Shown in pieces: positions 1 to 11,111 of a stretch of 35,551 nucleotides of DNA; position 1 is the stretch's first letter, and every line of letters starts with the position of its first letter. This stretch comes from Antrodiella citrinella (lineage: Eukaryota; Basidiomycota; Agaricomycetes; Polyporales; Steccherinaceae). A program made the translations under genes and the position numbers. Location of the stretch: the NCBI GenBank assembly GCA_004802725.1, contig SGPM01000288.1:1-35551 (forward strand), given 5' to 3'. The notes beneath the pieces were generated by a model. It had not been told where the DNA came from. It saw nothing but the letters and a program-made list of their open reading frames with translations, and did not search any database.

Positions 1-470
1 GCGTTGCGTTGCGTTTCTAACAAGCCCCGAGTTCTACTGCGTTTACTACTGCGTTCACCTTCTACTGCGACCCCATCGCTTTTACGACCCTCTCGACACC
101 GTGTTTTCCCCTCTGCTCGCTGTTCGATATACCGCTATCGTCCCGGCCGCCCCTCCTTTATCTTCGCAATATCGCCCGCAGCCCCTATCGTCCATCGGTC
201 CGGACACTCTCGGACCTATTTCTGTCCACTTCGTACCTCTCGCGGATTCTCTCGATCGTGTTTTACCAACCACACAGTCACGACATATCTATTCCGTGCG
301 GTCTAGTACTTCTCCGCAGGCCCCGTAGCTGTTTCGGTACTTCGCCCGTGCGGCTTCGCAGGTCAGCGGGCGTTGCGCGAGTCATCTCGGACGACACACA
401 AACATCCTCGGACTACTCTACTCTATTCCTAGAACCTCGGCCCACCCTTACGACTCCTCTACTTACGCCC
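1..470. other. Left-edge sequence, no gene recognised
   Basis: This stretch starts with short repeats (three GCGTT units, then several CTACTGCG-like units) and holds only short open frames with no recognisable domain and no family resemblance. It lies directly downstream of the stop of the LRR-like fragment on the minus strand. That fragment is shorter than its paralogues in this window, so this sequence may have replaced its 3' half. I see no LTR ends, tRNA or transposase. Confidence 0.4.
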
Positions 471-1086
471 TTACGTGGTGTCCTCCTCCTGGAGTACCCC
501 CATTGTTGGGTGTGTTACTTCTGCGTTCAGGGGCCCGTCTGGTGCATCATCGGTCGATGCGGTCGAAAGTTCACAGTGAGGGAGCAACAGGTGTGACAAT
601 TTGGGAAAGGTCCAGACGATGATGGCCAGAGTAGCAGGACTGATACAACTGCCTCGCAAAGTCAGTTCGCGGAGGCGGAGGGAGCGAAAATGTTTGAGAC
701 AAGGAACATGCATGAGATATGTGTCGAGATCCAGGATGTGAAGGTTGGGCAGCTTGCTCAAGACTGAGCAGAACATTGTCGAGTCGCGCCCCAAGGCTGC
801 TTTCGCTACCTTTAGTGCTCATATCCATGCCCTGACTTCGTCTTCATCGAGCAATCACACGAATTCCTCATACCGTTTTGTCTGATAGAGAGAAATTGTG
901 TGGTAGATGAACCGGCGGGTTGAATAATACCACACCTTGTTCGTCAATGCACAGGATCGTATGACTTAGAAGTTCGACGACGTGTGGCACTAGGTCATGG
1001 GGGAATCGGTGTGATGAAGGAGTTGGTGCCTCTGCTTCAATATAGTATGCCGCCGTTTCCGCTACCTGAGACGACCTTTCGTCCAT
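471..1086 (-). pseudogene. LRR-protein remnant (F-box/LRR-like family)
   Basis: Two minus-strand open segments look like parts of one gene. The first (1086 to 868) begins with ATG and encodes an N-terminal-like segment. The second (about 794 to 471) encodes an LRR-like segment containing LPNLHILDLD, LRLRELTLRG and FPKLSHLLLPHC. The pattern 'RELTLRG ... FPKLSHLLLP' matches the LRR proteins at 9078-10172 and 11112-12086 ('RTLILRHQ ... FPLLSTLEV' and 'RELTLRSQ ... CPLLSTLVL'), so this is probably a third family member. The part after the first repeats is missing: the frame stops at 471, whereas the paralogue at 9078 continues for over 200 residues. I could not place a clean intron between the segments. 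Truncated gene or pseudogene is the likeliest reading. An F-box is expected in such families but is not visible here. Confidence 0.5.
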
Positions 1087-1993
1087 GGTTTGAAGCTGGA
1101 AAGCTTATCAGAGTCAGTGGAACAAAGACAGTAGTATCTTGGCGACTCGGACGTACCTAGGTGTCTTGTCTTGTTCGACTCCCAGGGTTCGGCGAGGCTT
1201 GAGCCTGAGATTCGGCGTTAACGTGCTTTCACGCCATACCAGGGCCACATCCTAGTCAAATCGATCATGATCAGGAAGATTTACACGTCCTAATATCAGC
1301 GCCTCGACCCGAGCCTGAGTCCCCTCACAAAGCAAAATGCAACGAAACATCCAGACAAGAGTCATTGAATATTGAACGACACCTAACAATAGATGCCTGA
1401 ATCTACCCATTGTAATAACTTAACCGCAAACACGAAAAGAACTGTCCGCTACCCACAGCCCACTACACATCATGATGAACCGCAGAACCGTAAGAAAAGA
1501 ACGAAAGCACAAAAATGTAGAACGAAAGGCCCAGCGACAAACCACATGGGGTACGCAGCAAGCGGTGACTTGCGTAACTCACACCGAACCGACAAGACAC
1601 AAGATATAGACAGGTAGAGTAAGGCAGCACGCTGAGCACTGCGAGGGGCGTTGAAGCACAAAATACCCTGAGCGCACCCGGGTGGCGTGCATCGAGGAAG
1701 GTGATGTAGGGTAAGGAAGTAAATGCTATATGTAAGATGGGCGCATGCGTACGTGACGGGACTTCCTTGTTCAAGAGAGTATGGGATGGATGAGAAGATG
1801 GGATGCGTTGTTCAGCTGAGCAGCCAACGGAGAACAGTGTCACCCGACACCGTGCGGCGCAGGGTAGCTTGCGCTCCTGAGAAACGAGAGGAAGATCTGT
1901 CAGATCTCACATTACGGTGTCATACAAAGAATCAAATGTACCATTGGACGATCAAAGCCTCTATGGCAGTGACACACTCGATGGCATTCCAGC
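1087..1993. other. Intergenic stretch, nothing recognised
   Basis: About 900 bases between the LRR remnant and the 3' end of the next gene. The longest open frame here (1843 to 1463, minus) has a hydrophobic, low-complexity translation with no family features and is probably chance. The part near 1990 is likely the 3' UTR of the minus-strand gene ending at 1994. Confidence 0.4.
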
Positions 1994-4292
1994 TTACCCC
2001 CTTATCCTCCACCCATCTCCCTTCCGCCTCTCCTTCCCCACGCCACCAAACCCTTCCCTGACCACGACCCACAAACTCGTACAGCTCACGATATCCTTGA
2101 TCTCCTCCGCGGTGAGGATCAACCCAGGCTTCCCTGCCACATTCGAAGGATGCTTGCTGAACGGTGACGAGAACGAAGATGTCTGGGGCGTCGTTGGCGG
2201 AGACGTATACAAGCCCGGCGACGGCCTCGCGACGCCCGCAGGTGTCACGACGCGTTTCCGAACCACCGCACGCTCGATCTCGATGTCTGGTAGCGGGAAC
2301 GGAACTTTCAGGAGCGCAACGACCTTCGGGTGATGCGGTGTCGGCACCACGGCTCCGACCTTTACCTTCACTTCTTGCGGCGGTGTCAGGTCGTGCACCT
2401 GTGGGCTACTTGCGGCGGACGCGGGTGAGGGATAAGATTGAGGAAGGGACAGGTTGCGCATAATTAGCGTGCATGTCCATGGGGTATCCGAGTCTTCAGG
2501 GTCACTGTCGTTGCCGGCATCATCCTCCTCCGCGTCCTCCTCATCCCTTCTCCCCTTACTGCTCGCCCGTTTCCGTCTCGAGCTAGATTGAGGGGACGCC
2601 TCATCCGTGGACGCATTCGTCCCGTATGTGTGCGTACTCCCTGGTGGGTTCGGCGAATCCGACCGCTTAGAATCACGGTCCACAGACTGCTCGCCGCCCC
2701 GCGCACGTCCAACACTGGCGCTTACGTCCCGCGAAAGCCTGTACAGCCGCTTCTGGTCCGGCTTGTCCTGGGCGTGTGTGTTCATAGACGAAAGCGACGG
2801 TGTCTTCGACGACCCTACGGTGCTCCCCGTCCCCTTCCTCACGTTGTCCTTGCCCCTCGCACTTCCGGACCTGTCCTCCGCCTGCGACCGCTCTCGCCCA
2901 CGCTGATCCTTCTCGCGCTTCGTCCTGGAACGCGTCCACTCAAAGCGCACCTCCACCTGGGACCCAACTCCGGGGCCCTGTGCCCGATCACTCAACCGAT
3001 CCAGCAATCCGTCTCCTCCACCCTTCAGCCAGCGCCTAACGACCCATACATAGGCTTTCGGGTGCCGTCCCCTCGGGGGATAGTGTGGAGAATTGCATAT
3101 CGGCTGGATGCCGAGCACTTGCGACCCAGCCTCGACTTCTCGCGTCGACGACGTCGATGTTTGCTGGAAATGCGCCCCGGGTACAGGTGAAGATGGATTG
3201 GAAGGTGTAGGAGAGCCCAGACCTAGGTTGGATGCGGTGGCGAGCAGGGAGGAGCGTTTGGACGCGCGGGGAGTTTCCTGAGTGAGGTCGAGGGGGATGG
3301 GTGTTGGCCTCCCGCCCGTGAATGAAGTCTTCGCATTGCCGTTCGAATGTTGTGTAGACAACGACGGCATTGATGGTCCTGATTCTGCTGGCTTCCGCTT
3401 GTTAAAGATCTTCCCGAAGAACTTGCGGGGGCCGTTCCGGTCCGCTTGTGGGGTAGTGGCTGGAGATGGAGATGTGATCACCATGGCCTGTGGATGATAA
3501 TCATACGCATGTGAGCTTGGCGCGTCGGATGCCAATGATACGGCGGACGACGTTGGAGTGTGGTCGTTGGGGATAACGAACGACGAGGGGCGCTGCAGCG
3601 TCATGTTGCCTGAGTCGTACGACGAGCCTAACCACACTTCGATGGGCTCCAATACGGCTAATCCGACCACCTCGAGCCCTCGCTTCTGGAACCTGGCGAC
3701 CTTGGCGTCAGTGCCGGCATCCACGATGACGTTCGGCAACACATTATGTGCTTGAAGATTGTACAGAGGGATGATCATGCGCCGAGGCGATGCAGCAGAT
3801 GAACTAGTGGAGCCGACGGTGGAGAAGGAGGTGACCGAAGTATTCCCTGAGTACGCAGAGACATCCGAGCGGTTGGACTGAGTTCGGGACAACGCAGCAC
3901 CGTTCTCGTCTGTCTCGGTAGTGGAGTCGAAGGAGTGTTTCGACGACAGGGAACGCTGCTCCTTCCCGCTGGGAGGTACGAGCTGCACCTGTAAATTCAG
4001 AGGATGGTTGTTCTTGGCCGGAGGGGGTCGCACGACGATGAAAGACTTATAATAACATTCTGAGACCATTATGCGGCTGTGACGATGCATGAGATGGACT
4101 AACCTCGTGTGTCCGCTCCTTCTTCTTCTTCAACATGCCTTGCTCGTCCGCCACCTGGGATGGCCTTGTATCGCTGTCTATCGAGTTCGTGACCGTTGGC
4201 TCTTCGTCGCGAGCAGGAGGGGTATTGTTAGAGGCACTAGTACTTCCTGTACCTCCCAACTGGGGCAGAAAGGAAGATAAGGTCGAAAACAT
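1994..4292 (-). CDS. Large conserved-type basidiomycete protein, unknown function
   Basis: Proposed exons are 4292-4104 (63 residues from the ATG) and 4045-1994, with a 58-bp intron (GTTAGT donor, AAG acceptor) that keeps the frame, giving about 746 residues. The N-terminus is Ser/Thr/Pro-rich and polar. After the junction comes a compact segment (FIVVRPPPAKNNHPLNLQ) followed by VQLVPP, then Ser-rich linkers. An ordered-looking core follows (AYVWVVRRWLKGG ... VEVRFEWTRS), then a highly basic/acidic linker, a second core (WTCTLIMRNLSLP) and a C-terminal block (LTAEEIKDIVSCTSLWVVVREGFGG). No catalytic motif, signal peptide or membrane segment is visible. Short ordered blocks separated by long disordered linkers suggest a scaffold or regulatory protein. 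That role is inference only. The AAG acceptor is weak, but nearer AG sites break the frame. Confidence 0.7.
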
Positions 4293-6932
4293 ACGAGATA
4301 TTATAGTACTTGATCACGAAACAAGAATGAAGATCAGGAAGAAGAAGAGAGACCGCGGTGGTAGAACTTAAAGAAGAAAAACAGGCTGACCGCGGACTGA
4401 ATTATGATTATGATATTATTATTACTCTTGATCGGCTGCGTCATATCTCTCTGACGCTCAAGTGGTGTCAGGTAATTCACATTACTACGCGTAACCGATC
4501 TTGGCGTTCCGCACGGTTCCGGCGAGACAAACGCTCTCCGCCGTGGCGCCGCTCCCTTGCCGTCAAAATCATACGTTACAGCCAGTGCTCGGCATACCTA
4601 TATTCAATCTCCGATAGGCCCAAACGATCAGTTACATAATGCATCCGAGTCTCATCGACTCCCGGATTTTCACATTCTTGTCGGCCAGCACAAGGGCCGC
4701 GGTTACATCCCCATCCCGACCTCAAACCCGTCGACATTTACAGCAGTATCTTAAGCTTGGCCTTCAACACAACTGAGCGTTCCAGTTTCAATTTCATCTC
4801 CCTACAGTTTCCGATGCAATCTGAGCCGAAATTCGCAGCAAAAATGCCGCTATCAAACACTCTGATCGTGACAAGGAACTTGATGGGCATGCACTGGCTC
4901 GCGACGGTGAATTATACTACGCCGCAGTGTTGTCGATGTTCTGAACTGCGATATCGCAGTTCATGTGTCCATCGACACCCGCGATTGACACCCAGGGCTT
5001 TCCGTTGCCTTCTCACCAAGTGAGTGAATAGTTCATGTATACACGTTCAGGGCAATCTCATTTCCCTTGGTCTTGATCAGTAGCTCAGGTGCGCGCTGGT
5101 CTAGCATGTACGGCGGCCATTCATGAAGTATGGGCGCCGAATTCTGTACGCTCCAACGAGTCGCTGGTGTTTGCTCAGCATTCTCATTGCTGCGTTCGCC
5201 AATACCCACAAACGTTTGTCTCAAACGTACCAGTTGGCTATCGCATTGCCGACTGGATCGGATGACTTAACGTTGACCCCTGGTCATCATGTATTCGTCG
5301 TTGTAGGGTCGTCTTCGTAAGAGCGTCCAGCACTCACGCCAAGACCTTGCACTATTTATGATGGAACATGGATGAATCGCCGGCACAGCAAGTTGCTCAT
5401 TTACTCTACTATTACTACCCACCCAAGGTATGTCATGTGAACGCTTCTCGGTCTCATGGGGGCCATTCTGTCAGCGAGAGCCGACACTGCACGCGGGCCC
5501 AGGAATGAATATTGAATATTTGACCACCCTCCTCGTAACAGGTGAACCAACCGCTCGGACCTCTGGTCATCACGGCGCGTAAATGGGAATAAAGCCCAGG
5601 AGAAAAGTCGAATGTCGATAGTGACAAGTTTACCTTTTGTCCTCCGGGATTACCATATAAGGCAAACCCGAAGCGACTTTGGGGAAAACGAAAAATGGTA
5701 TTCGACTTTTGTCCAACTGTTGGTTAGGGTTACATCGACGGCTGCATGCCGTGCATTCAAATCACTGATCTTATTGCTAAGTTGATTTTGCCTCTCAGAT
5801 CTCAGGCTCTCAGACAAGCACTTCTTTCGCCGGAACGGACGCGTCCTTCAATTATCCCGGATCCGAAACACACAACTCTTGGACGACGCGTGCATGTGGT
5901 TTTCTCCCGGCGCTCGGCTGCGCATTGACACCGGTACGTTGTACACCCACAATGACCGGCCAACCTGCTCTGGGAGCGCTCCTTTTGCTGTCGTGGATCA
6001 AATTGTGCATGTCACTGCCATAAGATCCAATACTGACGCGTTTTTCTTCCTTTGTGTGCGGTGACACGTAGGTTCGTGGAGATTGCTGTTCAGAGACGTG
6101 CACTCTGTAAGTACCAGCTCATCATTTTTATTCTCATACCATTTGGATATATATATATACACTTTTTGATCTCCCAGTATTCTAGCCAGTTGCGGACGGA
6201 CGAATCTTGATCCTCATTTGGTCAGTTTGGCAACAAGAGGTTTTGATCAAACTACGGTGTCGAAACCGAATGATCCGCGCTACTCCTGGACGTGACGGTT
6301 TCGGACCAGCGACGTCGGACGACGCTCCTTGAGCTTTTCTACGCTCATCGTCATAGCACACTCGCGGCCACTGCATATCGCATGAACTAGGCTCGAACCC
6401 GAGCCAATCCTGCCTAAGTTCAAGTGACTGTCGATCATGCATTGCCACGTCGGACTGAAGCACACGAAGTACAAGTCAAATAGCGCGGCCTCCGATATGC
6501 TTGGCTGTGCGTGCATATTGGGGCCACGTATGGTTTTCCACGACTCATACACTCTGTTTTCAATATGTTTTCATTGCAAGTTGAAGCACAGTCGGTCTTG
6601 GCGACGACCCCCTGCTGCGTAGAGTACTGCCTCCGAGTTCTGCTTCGAACATTTCCCGTACCGACCATGGCACACTGATCGCAGTTGTCTCAGCACTGCT
6701 TGCGGTCTTCCTTCCTCTTCCTCAATGCAAGTTCAGTGAATACATTTCCGTTGACGAATTTCGAAGACAAGAAAACAACATAAACGCTAACAATTTTCTC
6801 GGATGGATGCTCTACCACGCTCCAGATCCTTAGTCTCTCCCTAACTCCTTGTTCACAGCCTCCTTGGGAGTTCCAATTTTCGAGTCTGGGGCTCGTCCAA
6901 ACCTTGGAGCTCTTTGAACGCCCGAGCTCAGC
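4293..6932. other. Gene-poor intergenic region
   Basis: About 2.6 kb with only short, unconvincing open frames on both strands. Visible structure is limited to a large perfect palindrome near 4950, an 11-bp inverted repeat (AAAAGTCGAAT at 5603-5613 and its complement at 5700-5710) and a short TA run near 6147-6159. The left part presumably holds the promoter of the gene starting at 4292 on the minus strand. The right part holds the 3' region of the BTB gene. Confidence 0.5.
4942..4963. repeat. 22-bp perfect palindrome with outer inverted arms
   Basis: The half-site TGAACTGCGAT is followed immediately by its exact reverse complement. Outside this, TGTCGATG (4931-4938) pairs with CATCGACA (4970-4977), so the whole block can fold into a long interrupted hairpin. 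It lies in a gene-poor stretch and belongs to no recognised coding sequence. It could be a protein-binding site, a hairpin or a transposon footprint. The sequence does not decide between these. Confidence 0.8.
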
Positions 6933-8798
6933 TCATGCCCGATCGAAGTGCAGTCCCAGCTCGACCTTGTAAAAACCAAGTTTGTGAATCGGAAAAGACA
7001 TGTTTGTTGGGTGGATGATACGCACCTTCCTACACTCCTTCCAAATAGTAGCATCCAATACGGAACTCTCCATGGCCATGTCTTCTGCACGAGGCCACTC
7101 GTATAATTTCCGAGTGTCAGCCTGCCTAGGTATACCATGACCAAATGGAGAGCTACTCGACGAAAAAACACCGCTTTGCATTTTAGTCGCCTTCTTCTTT
7201 TCGCGGTTCAGAGATACAGCAGAGACTTTGGGGTCAACAGTGGGCATCATCCCAAGTGGGATGACAGAGGGCTCGCGAAGGAGCGAATGACGGAATACAA
7301 GACTGCCAGATTTGGGCTGCAGCCGGGGATCGTGGGCTTTACGAAAACGAACATCCTCTCTGCTAGTCACTAAGTCCTCGGCGTGTCCTTTGCATACCTC
7401 ATCGTACACCTTCCTGCATTCCGTTTGGTACTGTAACAAGTTGATGTGCGCCGACGCGGTGCAGATCTCCATCGGGGAGACGTACTCGAGGTCTACCACA
7501 GGACTCCGATGAATAGAATACCTGGCCGCCTCTCTGGCCTCTCTTTCCCATTGACAAGCTACTGCGAGATAATAGGCGTGAATTGGATCTGTGGAGAGGA
7601 ATGGCTGTAGCAACATCCTGGCCGCCTCGATGACCTTGTCCATCGAGTATCTTTGAGCTGCCCGTATAATGTGGACGAACATGTCGGAGTCAAGATCAAG
7701 ACTCTCAGAGTCGATGATCGACCCGAAGGATCCGTAGCAGAATTGAAGGAGGTGTTGCAGAATCTCTCCATCTTCGGAGAGACAAATTACGGGCAGACCC
7801 GCGTCCGAGTCATCACGAGCGGTCGAGCGAGCTATCTTATCTGCAAGGACGGGTGACGAAAGCGCCAGGACGAGTTTATGTGCAGGGAGGTCGACAGTAG
7901 AGTCGATCGAGGAGTGAACATGTAGGTCTGCCGGTATGCGATCAAGTTGAGCGGAGAAGGTGAGCCAACCGGCTATAATGGGCTCAAGCTTGGTGTCGTC
8001 GTCGGTTGGCTCCGACTCGTCGTTGGGTGAGGGTACCGACACAGGTGACTGCGAGCTATCTTCAGTAGTCCCATCATCGTGACTACGGTCGATGAATTGG
8101 AAGAATTCAGCCACATTTCCCCGCATCCGAGAGTACCACTGGAGCCGGAAGAGTGCTCCGGCAGTAACATGTTCTACCTCAGGGACGCTTGCCATATCAC
8201 TTGGGTCCTCGCTCATCTTTAAAGATAGAGCTTTCTTCGTCAAAAGACATTTCGCCGCTCGTCGAGCTTTGTCTTCCATGCCGAATTTGCAGGCCAGGGC
8301 GAAGCATCGTAGCGGGAGCGAGGAAGCAAACTTATCAAACGCCGAAGACAGGACAGACATGCCTGCACTCGACATCTGATACTTTCTCCCCACAAGCAAG
8401 ACCTCCGCCACCTCCGCCACATCGTCCAGGCTCGGCATGTTGACTGGATAGACCAACCGAAGCAGTTTGTCCATCACCTTGCTTGTCTCCGTCACAGGAA
8501 TGACGGGTGAGCCATCGGGTAACGTGAGCTGATCATCAGGTATGACGGTCTGTGTTGCGGGTGCTGCTGGTAAAGAAAACATGTCTGCAAAGAAAGGAGA
8601 GGTGATAGAGAGGAATGTCTTGTGACACGCAAACATCACTTGATCTGAAGTGATCAGGATGACATCTCTGTCGAGACGATTGAACGGAGCTGACGCATTG
8701 GTGGCCTGCGAGGCCACTGCTTCAGAGGATATGGAAGACATGCACAAACTGACGCGAGACAGTTTCGTACTAGAAAAGTGTAATCCAAGGATGTCCAA
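6933..8798 (-). CDS. Protein with two BTB/POZ domains
   Basis: One uninterrupted frame of 621 residues. A first BTB/POZ domain begins near residue 40: DRDVILITSDQVMFACHK, then SPFFADMF, the classic 'D-V-x-L ... F-x-x-HK ... S-x-F-F-x-x-M' pattern. It runs to about residue 165. A second BTB-like domain spans about 287-400 (DLPAHKLVLALSSPVLADKI, then HLLQFCYGSFGSII). The linker between them is Ser/Asp/Glu-rich. BTB domains mediate dimerisation and often link substrates to Cullin-3 ubiquitin ligases. Large families of such proteins with unknown targets are typical of Agaricomycetes. The C-terminal 130 residues are less typical and may include an unspliced intron or a divergent tail. A second Met at residue 20 is an alternative start. 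Confidence 0.8.
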   Translation of the reverse strand: MDILGLHFSSTKLSRVSLCMSSISSEAVASQATNASAPFNRLDRDVILITSDQVMFACHKTFLSITSPFFADMFSLPAAPATQTVIPDDQLTLPDGSPVIPVTETSKVMDKLLRLVYPVNMPSLDDVAEVAEVLLVGRKYQMSSAGMSVLSSAFDKFASSLPLRCFALACKFGMEDKARRAAKCLLTKKALSLKMSEDPSDMASVPEVEHVTAGALFRLQWYSRMRGNVAEFFQFIDRSHDDGTTEDSSQSPVSVPSPNDESEPTDDDTKLEPIIAGWLTFSAQLDRIPADLHVHSSIDSTVDLPAHKLVLALSSPVLADKIARSTARDDSDAGLPVICLSEDGEILQHLLQFCYGSFGSIIDSESLDLDSDMFVHIIRAAQRYSMDKVIEAARMLLQPFLSTDPIHAYYLAVACQWEREAREAARYSIHRSPVVDLEYVSPMEICTASAHINLLQYQTECRKVYDEVCKGHAEDLVTSREDVRFRKAHDPRLQPKSGSLVFRHSLLREPSVIPLGMMPTVDPKVSAVSLNREKKKATKMQSGVFSSSSSPFGHGIPRQADTRKLYEWPRAEDMAMESSVLDATIWKECRKVRIIHPTNMSFPIHKLGFYKVELGLHFDRA

Positions 8799-9077
8799 GT
8801 TTCGAGAGCTAGCAGTCGTGTAAGTTAGGCACTCAAGTACTCAAGGCTGTCAAGCTGTAGCGTATACGAGGAGATCGCCGGTGAATGCCGGTGCTTGGCC
8901 ACGCGGCCATTCGTTTCGAGAGCTCAGCCGCGCTCAGATCTCAAAGCTCACCATACTTGTCGCTCTATCAAGCTCGTTGCGAGTTTCGAATACGAGTACA
9001 TACAATAAAAGTAAGCACAACACAGCTTCTCATGAGATGAACACCACATCAATCTTTCCGACGTCTCCTGGTCGAAT

Positions 9078-10172
9078 TTACAACTGACATTGACTCGGAA
9101 ATATGGCCTGCGGACGACAGTCGTTATCGGGCTTGACAACAAATGAAATCTCGAGTCTCGACGTACGACTCTTTTCCTCGTCCTTCCGAACGTGAAGCAG
9201 ACCCTTCGCATGTGTGTGCGGAAACACATGTGCAAGCTTCTGCGCTACGATCTCCTCGTCCAGCACACCAATGTAAACGATATTAACGGCTTCAAGACTT
9301 GAGAAACCCGGATGACAGAACCGAACATCGAGAGGTTTGTACTCGGTTTGACGCATTCCCCCCAGGCGTCCACTATCAGTCTGAAGTTCCAACGTGATCT
9401 GCCGCAGTAATGGGAGCGGGGCCGACAGGATGGTCACAACGCAAGTGTGACGGAGCTCGATTAATGTGAGAGAGCGCAGACCGGTAAGATGCGAAAGTGA
9501 CAGAGGCTCGTCTGGAAAAATCACAGAGGATGTAAATGATGTAGCGGGCAGTAGGAGAACGAAGTGTAACGCACGATTGTGAGATTTAACATATTTGTGC
9601 CATTGCCAGGGTGGCGGTAGTTCCAGCGTGAGCTCCTCAAGCGTGTTGCCAAGGGTATCGAAGAAGGACCTGACTATCCCGAGGCACGGTGAGGTGCCTG
9701 ACTTCATGTTGACCGAGAGACTTCGCAACGTCGCTGAAGATCCGTTCCGTAGGACCCAAGGCAACACACCTACATTGCCAGTGAATGGTCTGTAATCTCG
9801 GGGAGAGACGGAGGCGACGAGATTCTGCAAAGGCAAAGTGTATCGTTCGTGTGCCGGACCGGGTTCCTCATCTACTACCATGACAGGTGCAGCAAAGTAG
9901 TCCTCGACAATACTGCTTGTGACCTCCAGGGTCGATAACAAAGGGAAATGTCGACCTATATTGACGAGATCGGATCCTTTAAGTGTCTGATGTCGCAAAA
10001 TGAGTGTGCGGAGGGTATGAGGATCGAGGTTGTCGATTATGCGGAAGGGGGCACAGTCAAATTCCAAGGCAGACAGTTTGGGTAGGAATCCAGGTGATAT
10101 CTGCAGCGGCGGTGCTGCATAGAAAGTCCATCTCCAGTCTTCACCAGCCTTGAAGTGCAGCTTCCGGATCCA
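9078..10172 (-). CDS. LRR (F-box/LRR-like) protein, 5' end lost in gap
   Basis: The frame is open from the gap edge (Trp codon at 10172-10170, reading WIRKLHFKAGEDWRWTFYAA) to the stop at 9078, about 365 residues. Irregular leucine-rich repeats are visible: FLPKLSALEFDC, LRTLILRHQTLKG, FPLLSTLEV, TLRSLSVNM, TLEELTLELP, LTGLRSLTLIEL and LPLLRQITLELQ. This is the usual make-up of the C-terminal part of basidiomycete F-box/LRR-like proteins, which are thought to choose substrates for SCF ubiquitin ligases. The F-box itself would lie in the unsequenced part. The copy at 11112-12086 aligns over nearly the whole length. No frameshift is visible in this copy. Confidence 0.75.
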   Translation of the reverse strand, partial: WIRKLHFKAGEDWRWTFYAAPPLQISPGFLPKLSALEFDCAPFRIIDNLDPHTLRTLILRHQTLKGSDLVNIGRHFPLLSTLEVTSSIVEDYFAAPVMVVDEEPGPAHERYTLPLQNLVASVSPRDYRPFTGNVGVLPWVLRNGSSATLRSLSVNMKSGTSPCLGIVRSFFDTLGNTLEELTLELPPPWQWHKYVKSHNRALHFVLLLPATSFTSSVIFPDEPLSLSHLTGLRSLTLIELRHTCVVTILSAPLPLLRQITLELQTDSGRLGGMRQTEYKPLDVRFCHPGFSSLEAVNIVYIGVLDEEIVAQKLAHVFPHTHAKGLLHVRKDEEKSRTSRLEISFVVKPDNDCRPQAIFPSQCQL

Positions 10173-10183
10173 CNGCNNGANTA

Positions 10184-10502
10184 NNNNNNNNNNNNNNNNN
10201 NNNNNNNNNNNNNNNNNNNNNNNNNNNNNNNNNNNNNNNNNNNNNNNNNNNNNNNNNNNNNNNNNNNNNNNNNNNNNNNNNNNNNNNNNNNNNNNNNNNN
10301 NNNNNNNNNNNNNNNNNNNNNNNNNNNNNNNNNNNNNNNNNNNNNNNNNNNNNNNNNNNNNNNNNNNNNNNNNNNNNNNNNNNNNNNNNNNNNNNNNNNN
10401 NNNNNNNNNNNNNNNNNNNNNNNNNNNNNNNNNNNNNNNNNNNNNNNNNNNNNNNNNNNNNNNNNNNNNNNNNNNNNNNNNNNNNNNNNNNNNNNNNNNN
10501 NN
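10184..10502. other. Assembly gap (run of N)
   Basis: A continuous run of 319 undetermined bases, bordered on the right by about 130 bases with very many isolated Ns. It interrupts the LRR gene reading into it from the right on the minus strand. Single Ns continue sporadically to about 12624 and are absent elsewhere in the window. Confidence 0.98.
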
Positions 10503-11111
10503 GCNACANTCNNNANCGANNGCNNNGNCTNNCGNGNNTANNNNCNTNNNANCCAGATTGNGNNACGTNNGNCTGNNNNCANNNTGAACCGGCGTNNCNN
10601 NTNNNNACTAAGAGCAAGATCNNCTTGCGTTCTGGCNNAGTATGATTCAATAAAACACTTTGAAACTATAAGCTGAGGGTACTTACTCGCGATTTCGATC
10701 TGGGGTTGTGGTAAGGCAGAAAATGATTATGACTCCGACACGATTTTCTGTTCCGGAGAGCGCTTACAATCCGACGTCAGCCTCCGAAGTATCTCGCTCA
10801 GCTGTGCACGATAAATAGATGACTTTCTTCCACCAAATCTTTATAGATACATGTGGGATACCGGAATCTCAAGTAAGGGAAGCCAGGGACAGGATGAATA
10901 TACTGAGTACTATAGCGACCGTCGGCGAATAATTTCTTCAACTGGCCATGTACNCAAGAGTCAACCGCTCTTCACTGTTCCGGCGCTGTTTGTCCCTAGA
11001 TACAGAGAAACGCTCGACATAGCTGAGAACAGNGCATAGAATGTATCAGCATGCGGGACATGATAGAAATAACAATTAAGTATCAATGATCCGAACCTTC
11101 TGACTCTACGG
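10503..11111. other. Low-quality intergenic stretch between LRR copies
   Basis: The first part is too ambiguous to translate and may contain the lost N-terminal exon(s) of the LRR gene at 9078. From about 10660 onward the sequence is mostly resolved but holds only short open frames, with no recognisable gene. Confidence 0.4.

Noticed and set aside
1..470. Retrotransposon LTR at the left edge
   Set aside because: No TG...CA ends, primer-binding site or gag/pol frame can be shown.
1463..1843. Hydrophobic minus-strand open frame of 126 codons
   Set aside because: No start context, no domain, biased low-complexity translation and no splice-compatible neighbours. Treated as chance.
5724..5732. 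TTAGGGTTA, telomere-like motif
   Set aside because: Only one and a half units, far from any array; expected by chance.
6391..6406. GGCTCG-loop-CGAGCC hairpin resembling a tRNA T-arm
   Set aside because: The loop is four bases and no D-arm, anticodon arm or acceptor stem can be built around it.
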